In this document: one piece after another, positions 1-11,506 of the stretch | Layout of the letters: every line of letters begins with the position of its first letter | Position numbering within the stretch: the stretch's first letter is position 1 | Origin: Turritopsis dohrnii | Lineage: Eukaryota; Cnidaria; Hydrozoa; Anthoathecata; Oceaniidae | DNA: 64,000 nucleotides | Assembly: GCA_027922465.2 (NCBI GenBank) | Contig: BQMF02000025.1 | Location: 400,001-464,000, forward strand | Direction: 5' to 3' | Notes under the pieces: generated by a model | The model's database searches: none | What the model was told of the DNA's origin: nothing | The model's input: the letters and a program-made list of their open reading frames with translations, nothing else | Translations under genes and position numbers: made by a program

Positions 1-813
1 GGTGTTTTACCGGCCATCGGACCATATCTCCTGGCAAACAGATTCCACGGTTTCAGGCCGTAAACAAGAAAAGAGAACTCTTCCCAGGGCTCCTGCCGAC
101 GTCTCCCAGTTCAGTTGCGTTGCCGCACATCTGCACGCAAGCGTACAGAATATCCACGTTCCGGTTCGGGAATATTAACCCGATTCACTTTCGATAAACG
201 GTCCGAGATAGGACACTTGGAAACGGAGTTTCCCTATCTCTTAGGATCGACTAACCCATGTTCAACTGCTGTTCACATGGAACCTTTCTCCACTTCGGCC
301 TTCAAAGTTCTCATTTGAATATTTGCTACTACCACCAAGATCTTCACTAGAGGCCGTCTCGCCCAGGCTCACGCCAAAGGCTGCGTCACGACCCCCACGC
401 CCTCCTACTCGTCGAAGCTTAGCCATTTACTTCGACGGCTGAGTATAGGCACGACGCTTGAGCGCCATCCATTTTCAGGGCTAGTTGATTCGGCAGGTGT
501 GTTGCTACACACTCCTTAGCGGGTTCCGACTTCCATGGCCACCGTCCTGCTGTCTAGATCAACCAACACCTCTTGTTGGGTCTGATGAGCGTCGATTTAG
601 GCGCCTTAACTCAGCGTTCGGTTCATCCCACATCGCCAGTTCTGCTTACCAAAAATGGCCCACTAAGAACTCTCATTCTGTGCCCTACTTCAATTAAGCA
701 AGTCGGGCTTCTTACCAATTTAAAGTTTGAGAATAGGTTAGGGTTGTTTCGACCCTAAGACCTCTAATCATTCGCTTTACCTGATAAAACTGTTCCGAGT
801 TCCAGCTATCCTA

Positions 814-849
<36 letters not shown>

Positions 850-1643
850 AGACTAGTCTTACGCCCCTATACTCAAGTTTGACGATCGATTTGCACGTCA
901 GAATTGCTACGAGCCTCCACCAGAGTTTCCTCTGGCTTCGCCCTACTCAAGCATAGTTCACCATCTTTCGGGTCCCAACAGATGTGCTCTTACTCAAACC
1001 TTTCTAGGAGTAGAATAGGTCGGTCGATGATGCGCCGCTCTCCGAGAAGAACGGATCTCACCTGGGCAACACGAGGCCACCTTTACTTTCATTGTGCCGG
1101 GGGGTTTCAGTCACCCAAAGACTCGCACACATGTTAGACTCCTTGGTCCGTGTTTCAAGACGGGTCGCATAAAACCATATAACCGCCAACGACCTTGGCA
1201 CGATGTGTGCACTCACCCGCTCGACGAAAGGCAGCAGTTCAATCGCACTGGAACTAGTCCGACATGCTCGACAACCCAACGAGAACGTGGAGGCCAGCCC
1301 ACGAGGAGCACGTGCCGCGACGCCTGTGTCCCATCCGAACTCGCACACCATCAGCTATAACACCCACCGAAGCAGGCCACCTTCTGACGGGGCTCTTCGT
1401 CCAGTTGGAACAGCCGTTGACGCACGCTGCCGTGAAGTGCGACGGTAAGCAAAACAAGAAACGCGCCCGCGGTCCATTCAGATCCGCAAGACACGAGTAC
1501 GCCTCGTCCGCCGCCTGAGTCACGACAACGCATTGCTAATTCCATGCGCTTCCCTCCTAACGGTTTCACGTACTATTAACTTTCTTTTCAAAGTGCTTTT
1601 CATCTTTCCCTCACGGTACTTGTTTGCTATCGGTCTCGTGCCA

Positions 1644-1674
<31 letters not shown>

Positions 1675-1967
1675 TTTGGGGCTGCATTCCCAAGCAACCC
1701 GACTCAGAAAGCGCATCGTGAACGGTGCGCCGTACCACATACGGGATTGTCACCCTCTACGATGTGCTGTTCCAAGCAACTTTAGCACGACACATCCGCC
1801 TTGAAGACGCTTCTCGAGACTACAATTCGCTGTTGCAAGCAACAGAGAATCTAAGTTTGAGCTGTTCCCGCTTCACTCGCCGTTACTAAGGGAATCCTTG
1901 TTAGTTTCTTTTCCTCCGCTTATTAATATGCTTAAATTCAGCGGGTAGTCTTGTCTGATCCGAGGTC
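1..1967 (-). rRNA. 28S rRNA, 5' portion (incomplete, runs off the window)
   Basis: Large-subunit rRNA on the minus strand, cut by the window edge. The 5' end lies near 1967, where the complement of the universal start (GACCTC...GATCAGACAAGAC) is followed by the block complementary to AAGCATATTAATAAGCGGAGG at about 1917-1937. Conserved 28S text continues without a visible break to position 1. I see no insertion in it, and the apparent protein frames across it are chance. It should be co-transcribed with the ITS2 remnant and 18S pieces to its right, but those are rearranged, so this is probably part of a degenerate unit. Confidence 0.95.
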
Positions 1968-2082
1968 AAAGTTGGAATGTTTTCCTTCCTTTCTACACAG
2001 AAGATTGTGTAGGGAAAGAACAAGTGCGAACTTATATTGTAACGAACTACTTAGCACTGCTGGAGAGGACAGAAGCAAAAAG
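1968..2082 (-). other. ITS2 remnant joined directly to 18S (5.8S and ITS1 deleted)
   Basis: About 110 bases match the 28S-proximal part of the ITS2 seen at 48007-48110, then switch without spacer into 18S sequence that in the other copy starts near 48847. Roughly 740 bases are missing: the rest of ITS2, 5.8S, ITS1 and the last ~285 bases of 18S. The join lies in an A-rich GCAAAAAG around 2075-2082, with a few bases of microhomology between the two partners. Confidence 0.8.
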
Positions 2083-2413
2083 ATTACCCAAACCTTTCGG
2101 TTAAGGTTAACACTCGCTGAATCCGACAGTGTAGCGCGCGTGCGACCCAGAACATCTAAGGGCATCACAAACCTGTTATTGCCTTCCTGACTTTGGTTAA
2201 ACACCAACAGTCCCTCTAAGAAGTCAGTCACGATTCTGGAATCGTGTGAGTATTTAGCCGGTTAAGGTCTCGTTCGTTAACGGAATTAACCAGACAAATC
2301 ACTCCACCAACTAAGAACGGCCATGCACCACCACAAGAAAGGGCTCTCAACCTGTCAATCCTTACTATGTCTGGACCTGGTGAGTTTTCCCGTGTTGAGT
2401 CAAATTAAGACGC

Positions 2414-2453
<40 letters not shown>
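2083..2453 (-). rRNA. 18S rRNA fragment (3' domain, internal)
   Basis: Minus-strand 18S, recognised by the complement of the conserved GGAATTGACGG block near 2440-2450 and by its near identity to 48850-49232. Its 3' end was removed by the ITS2 fusion on the left. On the right it is interrupted at base 2453 by an R8-type retrotransposon. It cannot give a functional 18S. Confidence 0.92.
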
Positions 2454-4907
2454 TTAATTCTACAACTAGGCTCGTAGCAGATAACTATAGAAGGTAACTG
2501 ACCTACTGCCCTGGTAGATATGTCTCGCCGGTGGTATCTTTATACCGACGAGTTATACAAATACATATATAATGGTGTATTTAATTCATTTCTGAAAAAA
2601 ATGTATGGTGTGTGTGTGTTAACACAAAGTTACAATTACAATTTCCATCCGCTTATCGGGATGTTTAGTCCGTCATATGGAGTTCAAATGGTAGCGTACA
2701 ATGTTAGCGCTTTCGTTTACTGCGATCATTTGCAGATAACTCGGTACCTTCGAGTTGGTAAGTTCAGTTATGCACTTGTATCTTTCTTTGTTCATAGTGC
2801 CGGTTGCACCTATAGCGATTGCTATGATTTTGTTAGCAAGTCCACATTCCACTAGTTTTTGATATTTCAGTTCTTTTTCCCTTTCTCTTCTTTTCAAGGT
2901 AGAGCCGTCACGCTCGTATGGGATGGTTACCTCAATTATCGTCGTGTTCGTTCTAGTTGACCATGTTAGGTCTGGCTGGAAATGTTGCGCGTGAAGATAG
3001 TGACATCTTTCACGTTGAACAACGTGAGTCGGGTTCGCCAGCTTAAGTTCTTTTGCAAGCTTGTCACAGATCTTATTGTGACGACCCTACATCAGCCGCT
3101 TAGAACATAGGCACTCATTAAGAATGTGCAAGTCCGTCTCAGCTTTGGCTCCACACTACCTACATTTAATGTTACCCTGAGTGGCTCTCCCACGATGTTC
3201 GTTCAGCCTTGTAGGTGTTGTCCCACTCAGGATCTTCAAGTAAGTGGAGACTTCGTTTTAGATGGCTTCTAACGGTACGATTGACCTTCCTCAACTTCGC
3301 TATCCCTACATCGGCCAGTCTCAGTTGGTGGGTAATTTTACTTACCACACCCAGCTTGATGGCGGTAGCCTTTTGGATTGGCCTTAAGGGTGCTGCTTCG
3401 ATGTTACTCAGCCACTCTCCCCACGTATCCTCAGGGAGGATGATTTTTCCGAGGGGGTCGATCGATACTCCGAGGTAAGTAGAGAGGTCAGAAAAGGTTA
3501 CCGGTGATATACTTTCACTCTTCCATGACCTATGCGCAGTTGTTACAACCTTTAAGGACTTCCTATCCTTAACGGGTAGTAGCCTAAGGCTCGCACATTT
3601 TCCTACATTCACGGATAGTCCTTTTTCTTCGAAAAAGGAAGCGGCTGCTCTCAGCAAAGTCTCCATATCCCCACAGCTATCTGTCATTAGGACAAGGTCG
3701 CAAAGGCGAGGGAGTTGACAAGCTCCTCCCTGATGGATATGCCAATGCTGGCTCTCCCTAGCGCGTACAACAGTTGGTCCAACACTAGGTTGAACAACAG
3801 GGGGCTTAGAGGGCACCCCTGTTTGACGCCTGTCTTAACAGAGATGGGTTCTGTTATACTGTCAGGAGTACGGATTTGTATGGTGCAGCTCGCGTACATG
3901 CTCTTAACGATTCGGGTAGTATGACTAGGTACACCTACACGTTGTAATCCGTTCCATATAGACGAATGCGGAATGCTGTCAAAAGCTTTTGCTAAATCGA
4001 GGAAGACGATGTTAGCTTCCTTTCGTGCTCTACGGGAGCGTTTGATGGCTGCTTGCACAAGTTTTACGTTGGCATAGCAACCATCGACCTTGACAAAGGC
4101 CTTTTGTCGTGGGTGGAATTCGACGTGCTCCCGGAGCTTTGAGTCGAAGATTTTAGCGAAAAGCCTAATGAACAGGTTACCAATTGTGATAGGCCTCCAG
4201 TTGCCGGGATCGGAGCGGTCACCTTTTTTGTGCAGGATGGTAGTTCTGCACTGCCCCTCGTTTGGTGGAACTGCACCATCTCTCCACCAAAAGTTGAAGA
4301 GATGGGAGAGGCGTTCATCACCGATGGTTTTCAGATGTTGAAGACCCCATTTGCCGTATCCCGGTAAGTGTCCCGAATCGCATTGGACACTTCAACTGGG
4401 GTAATTGGGGTTAGGTTGTTATTAGTGTTACTATCAACCCTCTGTTCCAGATTGCGATCCAGTCGTTCCCTGTAGAGCTGATCTAATCGTTCTAGTGTAG
4501 GGTAAGAGTTATCGCCGGAGATATTAAAATCACCTTTGATAACTTTCTGGATTGCACCCTTTCGGTCTTTCTTCCATAACTCCTGGAGAGCTGCCCACTT
4601 TTGACGTCGTAAGTGCGTTCGAGTAACACGTCCAAATGCTTTCTTCACCTTCGACCGTTTGGTCTTAGGTGATTTAGCAGGAGGCGGCTGACCAAGATTA
4701 ACTAGGTTAGCTAAGGTGGTCTTGGCCTCCTGCTAACTGGAGTGACCCTCAAAGTAATCTTTGAGGGTGACGTCAAGTGGGTCAGATCCAGGGTTGCTAG
4801 CAATCCAATCCTCAAGGAGTGCGAAATTCATTCTCTACACTATCCTGGTGGATTCCACTACTATTGTACCATTCAGAGTCAGTAGCGAGCATGCCAGTAG
4901 TGAGCAT
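2454..4907 (-). mobile_element. R8-type 18S-specific non-LTR retrotransposon, copy 1 (defective)
   Basis: The element lies exactly between two 18S blocks that are adjacent in an intact gene (complement of CTTTAAGGAATTG on the left, of GGTTGCAAAGC on the right). It is oriented with the host rRNA. Seven or so 18S bases are missing at the site, as expected for target-primed insertion with a small target deletion. It carries one broken ORF with RT and a restriction-like endonuclease. A second R8-type element (49233-52722) occupies the same site in another 18S copy. The two proteins differ enough to be separate subfamilies. Confidence 0.85.
2673..4831 (-). pseudogene. R8 retrotransposon protein (RT and REL endonuclease), broken
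   Basis: The protein nicks 18S DNA and reverse transcribes the element RNA. Reading right to left it starts at an ATG near 4831 (MNFALLEDWI), with no C2H2 fingers visible before the RT, unlike copy 2. RT blocks follow: LAKAFDSIPH near 3985-4000, VKQGCPLSPLLFN near 3790-3830, then SLAFA at about 3705. A 4-base loss at about 3694-3705 destroys the FADD catalytic box and shifts the frame. The C-terminal endonuclease text (QPDLTW ... IEVTIPYE, about 2900-2975) is recognisable. The frame is broken at least at 4717, 4331, 4064, 3694 and 3172, so the copy is dead. Confidence 0.8.
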
Positions 4908-5083
4908 GCTTTGCAACCATACTTCCCCCGGAATCCAAAAACTTTGGTTTCCCGTAAGGTGCCAACGGGGTCGTACAATAACGCCCGCTGATCCCTAGTC
5001 GACATCGTTTATGGTTAGAACTAGGACGGTATCTGATCGTCTTCGATCCTCTAACTTTCGTTCTTGATTAATGAAAACAGTGT
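4908..5083 (-). rRNA. 18S rRNA fragment (central), fused to 28S
   Basis: 18S resumes on the right side of R8 copy 1 with the complement of the conserved CCGGGGGAAGTATGGTTGC region. It matches 52723-52895 nearly base for base. It stops at about 5083 (ATGAAAACAGTG) and changes straight into 28S sequence. The 5' half of 18S, the spacer and the 28S tail are absent. Confidence 0.92.
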
Positions 5084-5189
5084 AGTGGTATTTCACTGTT
5101 GAATTGCTTCTCCCACCTATCCTACACCTCCTATGTCTTTTCACTAGCTCAACAGGGTCTTTTTTCCCCGCTGATTTTGCCAAGCCCGT

Positions 5190-5220
<31 letters not shown>

Positions 5221-5230
5221 CAGGGACAGT

Positions 5231-5283
<53 letters not shown>

Positions 5284-5288
5284 AGCTA
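5084..5288 (-). rRNA. 28S rRNA fragment immediately 3' of the R2 site
   Basis: About 205 bases of 28S on the minus strand. They include the complement of the near-universal block CGCGCATGAATGGATTAACG at about 5241-5260 and end with AGGCATTTAGCTA. The intact R2 target reads TAGCCAAATGCC on the transcribed strand, so this is the canonical 3' flank of an R2 insertion, with one G-to-A change in the target. Confidence 0.93.
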
Positions 5289-8170
5289 TAATACATATAT
5301 TCTAAATATACTCTTTTCCTTTTTTACGAGGTGGTCCTCGAGATAAGTTACAAGCATAGCTAAATGTTTTTATAAATGTCTTATAGATCTTAATACTTTT
5401 CTCCATTGATTTTATAACGAATATGTTCGCAGTGCTTACGTTCAGTCCGCATTTCTTCAGTATTTCGTCGTTCAGTTTACACCAGATTCCGCGTATCTAG
5501 ATGATTATTGCGCCATTGATGATATCGCGTTCAGGATACAACTGCCGAAGTCGTTCGTGAATCTCAGGCATTTCATAGAAGTTCTTCTTATACAGCCATA
5601 CGTTCTTCAGGCTGTAGTCGGTGATCATATGGCGAAAGTACATGTTCTCCGAAACGATGGAGACATTGACTATCATAATAAGACTGTCAGTTATAATGAC
5701 AAGATCAGGTTTTCGTTTACCGAGCGAGGTGGTAAATACGGGCTCCCAGAGCACCGTGTGCCCCCTCTTAATACAGAGGGTGCGTAGGTAATCAGCAATG
5801 TCGTCGTGTCGTTTTATTCGAACGAAGTGTGTTGTTCGGGAATGTTGAATGATGTGCGTCAGGGTCTCGTTGACAAAGCCGCAGTTTCGACATTTGATAT
5901 CGGCTTCGCGACCACGGTTGCAGTTCTCGAGTGTTGGCAATTTTCCAATTCTAAGCTTGACGCATTCGAGGTATGTCTTTCCTTTCACGAAGTTGTTCGT
6001 TCCGGTTACCCAAAGTTGACCTTTATTGTTTTCCCTCACCTCAGTGAGGGCTTTTCCTTCGATGGTTTTCAGTAGGACGTTCCTACTGATGCCTCGTGGT
6101 TTCGTTGTTGCGTATTCGTTACTGCACATCTTCATACACGCTCTCTTGATTCGCTGTAGTTGGATGGATTGGCCCACTTCTCGGGTGAAGGGGTCCTGGC
6201 TGCCGGATAGCTTCTGCAGTCTTCTCAGCATGATGGTCGGAATTGTATGTTCAAATGACTGGAGGCCGAGACCTCCATCATTGATTGCTGAGTGGAAGAA
6301 CCCGATTGGGGTATCCTCCGGTAGTCGTAGAATATTACGAGTTTCGCTTCGAGTAGACTTGTCGAAGGTCATCAGTAAACCTTTGGTTACTCGGCCCAAT
6401 ATCAGCTGGTAGTTTAACTTGGGCAGGATGTTGTGTCGCAGAAGGTGTATTTTCTGCTGCGGCTTCAGCGGTGCGTGTTGTAATCGAGATAACATTTCGT
6501 CAAATCTGCCACGGTTGGCAGACATCTTACCGAGTGGGTTGAAATTCACGCCGAGGTAGCGAAAAGTATTATCGTAGGTTGTTGCCGGAATACACTCGTC
6601 GGCTATCTTGTACGTTGGAGTGGAAATCGTTACCGGCTGACGGTCTTTCACCGAAAATGTAGTTCGTAGCGAAAAACATTTCTTCACGTTGATTGACATG
6701 CCTCTTCTTCGGAAGAAGTCGCATGTATGCTTCAGCAACAACTGCATGCCGGGCTTTATTTCGCTTAATAAGATGATGTCGTCGGCGAACGCGAGGCTGT
6801 TGATGGTTGTGTCTTGGATGGTAACCCCGACCGCTTTGGTAATTCGGTCAGGAGTTCGTCGATAACCAAATTGAAAATAATTGGTGAGAGCGGGTCGCCT
6901 TGTTTAACGCCACGTCACAGTACCACGTTCTCGAGACGTATCGTGCCGCAGGAGATGTTGGTTGTCACGCCGGTGTATGCGTCTATGATGTATTCGATTA
7001 TACCCGTGTCGATCTTGTGTCTTTGAAGTGCTCTTCTGATCGAATGTATGGAGACTGTGTCGAACGCTTTAGATAGATCTATGCCAACAATGGACAAAGA
7101 CTTTTTCGATCGTCGATAGTGCTTGATGATAGTGTCAAGTGACATTATGTTCTCGCAGTTGCCATCAATCGGGATGAATGCCTTCTGCCTGATGTTGATG
7201 TTGGTGACGTTTACCAGTCGTTTGGAGATGGTGATTGGCCGCCAGTTGGCAGCGTTAGTCAGGTCGTCATTCTTTTTGGGAATGAGTGTTGTTTCGTTAA
7301 CCTTGAGTTGTTTGATCTGGGATTTTTTTCCAGAGTTGGTAGTTCATGATCGAGAGGATAGTATTTTCGTCAGTTCGTCGGATGTCGCTAAATGTTATAC
7401 CGTCTGCACCAGGACTCGAAATTTTCGCTGATCGTAGGGCTTCACAAAGTTCTTCTTTCGTGATCGGGTAGTAACATATACCAGATGTACTGTGCGTTCG
7501 AATTGGTGCGTCGTCTGATGTTTCTCTCGTTCGCGCAAGGATGGTCTTGTATTTTGCGTTTTTATTACGAGCACCTTTAATCGAATCGATCGATCTATCA
7601 GGCAGGAGATGTGCAAGAGCTTGGTTGACGAAGCGAGTATCGGATGGCAGGTTAGCTTCGTGCAGTGCTAGAACCTGTAGTTCTTCAGTCGTCAACGCTT
7701 GATGTTTTCGTATCGTACACAGGTTCTCTTCTAAGGCAGCTGGGTGACGATGTCTTCTATGGAGACCGAGCCCGATTTTCGTAGGGCACTTGAAATCGCA
7801 GATGTCGCATTCCCAGGTGTTGTCATTCGAGGACGAACGCGGAGAAGTCGTAGGAGATGTCGGACGAACACATCTGGCATAATGCACAGAGATAGCATTA
7901 ATCGAGGGCAGTTCGTTAACGCCACACTTAGTACAGACGTACTTTAACTCGGAACGGTATTTACTGACATGCTTCTTCCAGGACTGATGCTCGAGGAAGG
8001 ATTCGTTACAACACTTGTTCAGGATGAACGGTTTAGCGTACTTGTAGAAACATATGCCGTGTCCAATGGGAAAATCCATTTCCGTACCGTCGCCATCATC
8101 GGAATAAGAGGTCCGTAAATTAATTTCAGTATTTTCAGCAACGTTTGGTATTCTGCCTGACCTAGGCAAG
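5289..8170 (-). mobile_element. R2 retrotransposon, copy 1 (at the canonical 28S site, defective)
   Basis: The 3' end abuts 28S exactly at the R2 cleavage site. The 3' UTR shows an AT-rich tail (TAATACATATATTC) and the block AACGAGGTGGTCCTCGA, shared with copies 2 and 3. The 5' side ends near 8170 without returning to 28S, so the upstream 28S flank has been lost or replaced. The ORF is broken. It belongs to the same subfamily as copy 2 and differs clearly from copy 3. Confidence 0.9.
5497..8169 (-). pseudogene. R2 protein (zinc fingers, Myb, RT, REL endonuclease), broken
   Basis: Order from the N terminus: a possible first finger near residues 40-75, a CxxC...HxxxxC finger (YVCTKCG ... VHYARC), a C2H2 finger (CDICDF ... 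HRRHRH), a Myb-like stretch (TEELQVLALHEANLP), RT, a zinc knuckle (CRNC) and the endonuclease (RKPDLVII). FADD is intact at about 6772-6795. Lesions: a frameshift near 7310, a TGA near 6913, a 1-base loss at about 6830, a 36-base in-frame deletion near 7230, and loss of most of the linker between Myb and RT. The second acidic residue of the endonuclease is Asn (IVNVSIV) where copy 3 has Asp (IIDVSIV). All this predicts an inactive copy. Confidence 0.85.
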
Positions 8171-8423
8171 GATCCCTCAAGGGTTGTTGCAAGGTTCGAA
8201 TTAAGATTTCAAAAGTGTATCGCAATTTTATAACGAGCGAAGCGAAAAATTTATGCACTTTTGCGATGCGTTTTTATCAATTTGCGATGCAGTTTGTTAT
8301 AGTAAGAATGAACTATTGCATATATTAAGACCAGCGCTCCGTCTACAAAAGAAATAACGAACAACTGAAAAGTCTAAACTAATTTACTGTATAATCAAAA
8401 TATAAAATAATAATAAGATATCT
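8171..8423. other. AT-rich junction between R2 copy 1 and hAT remnant
   Basis: No gene and no rDNA. R2 copy 1 would normally be followed here by the 28S sequence upstream of the R2 site, but AT-rich single-copy-like DNA follows instead. It could include R2 5' UTR at its left end. I found no convincing hAT terminal repeat here. Confidence 0.4.
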
Positions 8424-10620
8424 TTATTGAAAATCTTCGTTGTCTTCGTCGTTTTCTAAATCAGACATTGTAAGTTCTGTGATATCTATAACGTCTTTGG
8501 ACGAGCCGGCAGAGATTTTTCGACATTTAGGATAGTTGCGACTCGATGAATTCATTCTCGTATTTGAAGCATTAAACCAAAGATCAATGGCTGAATCCGG
8601 GCAAAATTCGGCGATTGGGCAACCTTCCTCTTTTATTCTCAGACTTGAATCAAGTCTGTCCCTACCAAGTCGGTTCCTCCAGTCAGTTTTGACTCTACCC
8701 ATGGCACTAAACATGCGTTCTAACTTAGCGTTTGAATACGGTGTTATTAGAAGAAGCTCGATAATATGAAGAACGTTTTGACAATCATTTTTGATTTCCT
8801 CGTTCTTTAAAACCCTACACCACACATCAAGATAGTTAGCGTTTTGCTCCAAGCTCGACATGAGTTTGTTTTTTAAAATATCCCATTCTGCAGGGACACT
8901 TTCGATTACACAGCCATTTTTCTTCAGAAGCTCCTTGAAATGCTCCACCAATTCATTTACGGCTTTATCGCCGAAATGAAGGAGTTCGTCTTTTTTCTTT
9001 GGCCAATTTGCGCAATTCAAGATAGGGACTAAGTTTTTGAAGACAAGGCAGGTTGCTAAATTTGCAAACCTCCACATTACGGCGTCAGATAGAGATTCGA
9101 TGGTATCTTTATAAACCCTTGTCACAGTTCCTTCGCTTTGTTTGAAAGCTTTCAAAGATCTGTCCTGGTAAATGTAATCAGCTGATTCTGAATCAAAAAC
9201 AACTTCATTTCTGAAGTTGTTTAAGTGGGTAAGGCGTGATTTTTCAGTTTCCTGAATTTGATCTTCACTCAACGCCCCTTCAATATACATTTGGAGCTTT
9301 GCCATTGTCCAATTAAAGTCTTCTATTCTACCAACTGCTTTAACTGGGTCATGTAGATCTTTTTGTTCACTGAGAGACATACGGACTAAGATAGTAAAGA
9401 CATCTAAATAAATAGCAATGTGAATTGGATATTTCGCATGATCCCATTTTTTCAGAAAGCCTTTGATCTCAGCCCATTTCTCTGAGGAATTGTCAGTGTT
9501 TGCTAATTCCTCCAAATTCGTCATGTATGTACCATATGTTTCAACAGAATTGTCATTGCGTTATAACGATGTGCAATCCAACGTGTGCCAGGTGCTTTGA
9601 CTGGTTTTGGGATATTTTCACCCAAAGCTTTTCCAAGCTCTTTCAATGCTTGAAGTCGTTTGGAGCTTTTCTAATAAAGATAGTACAAAAAGACAAGCAT
9701 TTTGTCTATCTCTTCAAAACATGAGTTTCCAAATGCATCTTTGGAAGCAAACTCGATTCTATGGTTGAAACAGTGGACAGCAATAACCCATGGGGCGTCA
9801 TTTCTTAAAAGTGTTGCAACACCTTCGTGAATACCAAGATTTACAGACGCCCCATCAACATTCAACCCATAGAGATGAGAATGAAAATCCGTTATTCCGA
9901 ATCAATGGAATGCATCCTTGACACAAGCAACTAGATGCTCCGCGTCAGCTACTGGTGGGTTTTCAATGCTAAGAAATTTCAAAATCGGTTGTCCTTCAAG
10001 AAGGAAGAGAACATAAATAATTTCTTGTTCTTTTATGCTTGTGTCTGTACTTCCATCTTGAAGGATGGATTAATAGCGAGCCTTCAACAAACATTCCTTA
10101 AGGGGTACTTTCAGGGATTCGGCAATGTAATCGCTAAAAATAGCAGCGGCTCTGTCTCTTCTATATCCCTTTTTTCCGTTGACTTATTGCAGATCAAGTA
10201 AATCAGGAAAGTCGGTGAATGGCTTCTCTTTCTTAGCCAAGTAGTAAGCCGTTGAAAATCTGTTCTTCATCACTTTCCTCGCTTCGTCATTCATCCTTGT
10301 AATAGATCTACCAATAGATGTATTCTGGTAAACGTTCTGGATGTATTCTTTCGGTCCGAGCTCCTTTTTTACGCAAGATCTGCCGCACGCTTGTGCATTT
10401 CGGACGATACATGTTTTTTGATACCATAGGATGTAGGATTTTTGGAGCCTTTGATCCAGCTGTCACTGAAATTTTTCGATGTCATTATTTGAGTTTCATA
10501 TTCTTTACATACAACACAACAAACATCCGAAACTTTGCCTCCATTCTGCGTTATCCATTTAAGCTTTATCTTATACTCATTCTCCCACTTTTTAACTGTC
10601 TTAAGTTTCGAGATGACTAA
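8424..10620 (-). pseudogene. hAT-superfamily transposase remnant (ZNF862/C17orf113-like)
   Basis: Several minus-strand pieces in different frames line up as one protein. At about 10350-10575 lies a zinc-finger-like region (VCCVVCKEY ... KKHVSSEMHKRAAD). At 9671-9865 is a catalytic-core stretch (DGASVNLGIHEGVATLL ... CFNHRIEFASKDAF). At about 9530-9668 lies PGTRWIAHRYNAM. An open frame of 366 codons (8424-9524) ends in the hATC dimerisation block (NAKLERMFSAMGRVKTDWRN). Frameshifts separate the pieces. The fold and motif order are those of hAT transposases that gave rise to vertebrate ZNF862-type genes. The assignment rests on recalled family patterns. Confidence 0.72.
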
Positions 10621-11506
10621 CTTGAAGTTGAAGCTTTTCTAATGAAACCTAGTTGTTACGTTTAAGCAACTGAAATAGAGCGTCAAAAGTTCTTGAATTT
10701 TTTCTTTTTAACATCGTTTTCCCAATTATACTAACTCTAATGTTATTACTTGGTTTTATAAAAAAATTGAAACAATGGTAAAATTAGAGATACGCTTTTG
10801 CGATGGAGCGCATGTTCATAGAAAAAGAAATAGACCAGGCAAATAGGGGGGGAGGTACCACCTTTCGATATAATTTTGACCCTATACATTTTTGTGACCT
10901 CTGAGACATGGTGATTGAGAATCGAGATGGTTTTCAGGCCAAGTAGGTGGCAATAAGAAATTCTGGCCCTTTTTCTGACCCTGGGGGTCAATTTCAAGAA
11001 TGTAAAATATCCACCCCTAGGGAAAAGAGTCCTGGCTCATAACTTCTAAACTACTTCATGATATCGGTTGAAACTTTCCAGAATTGCTATACCTTAAATG
11101 TAGATCTGATTCTTTATTTCAAAATGTTGCTGACATCAGCAATTTGTTGTTGACGTCAGGAATTTTATGAAAAAGTCTCATTTTCTTTTACTTATTGAGT
11201 TCATGCAACGGAAAAAATTCGTAAGACTATTATATGAATTTCATTGGATTGTGGTATGAAAGAGATATTATCATAGCATAGACTTTGAATGGCACTATTG
11301 TATTCAGAAATGACAATGAGGAAATTCTCATAACTGCTTAATACGCAAATAAAACACAAAAAATGATATCAAGAATTTGCTAGCATCATCAAAATTTTGC
11401 TTAGTGGTAACATCATTAAAATTTTGCTGATTTTAGCAGTATTTCCTTATGAAACATCAGTAGAGGACACAAAGTTCTTATATCAATATGTGGCAGAATC
11501 CACTGT
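10621..11506. other. Intergenic, no feature recognised
   Basis: AT-rich sequence with a short run of G at about 10848-10854. I see no coding signal, terminal repeat or RNA gene that I can defend. Confidence 0.5.

Noticed and set aside
722..740. TTAGGG-like telomeric motif
   Set aside because: A single occurrence within 28S, with no array anywhere in the window.
115..1753. Many overlapping open frames on both strands
   Set aside because: They lie within 28S rRNA. Conserved rRNA sequence explains them fully.
2520..2855. Plus-strand 111-codon frame
   Set aside because: It is antisense to the R8 copy 1 endonuclease region and has no recognisable motif.
8050..8260. Possible HDV-like self-cleaving ribozyme at the R2 5' end
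   Set aside because: R2 elements often carry one, but I could not draw a convincing double-pseudoknot here and the 5' boundary is uncertain.
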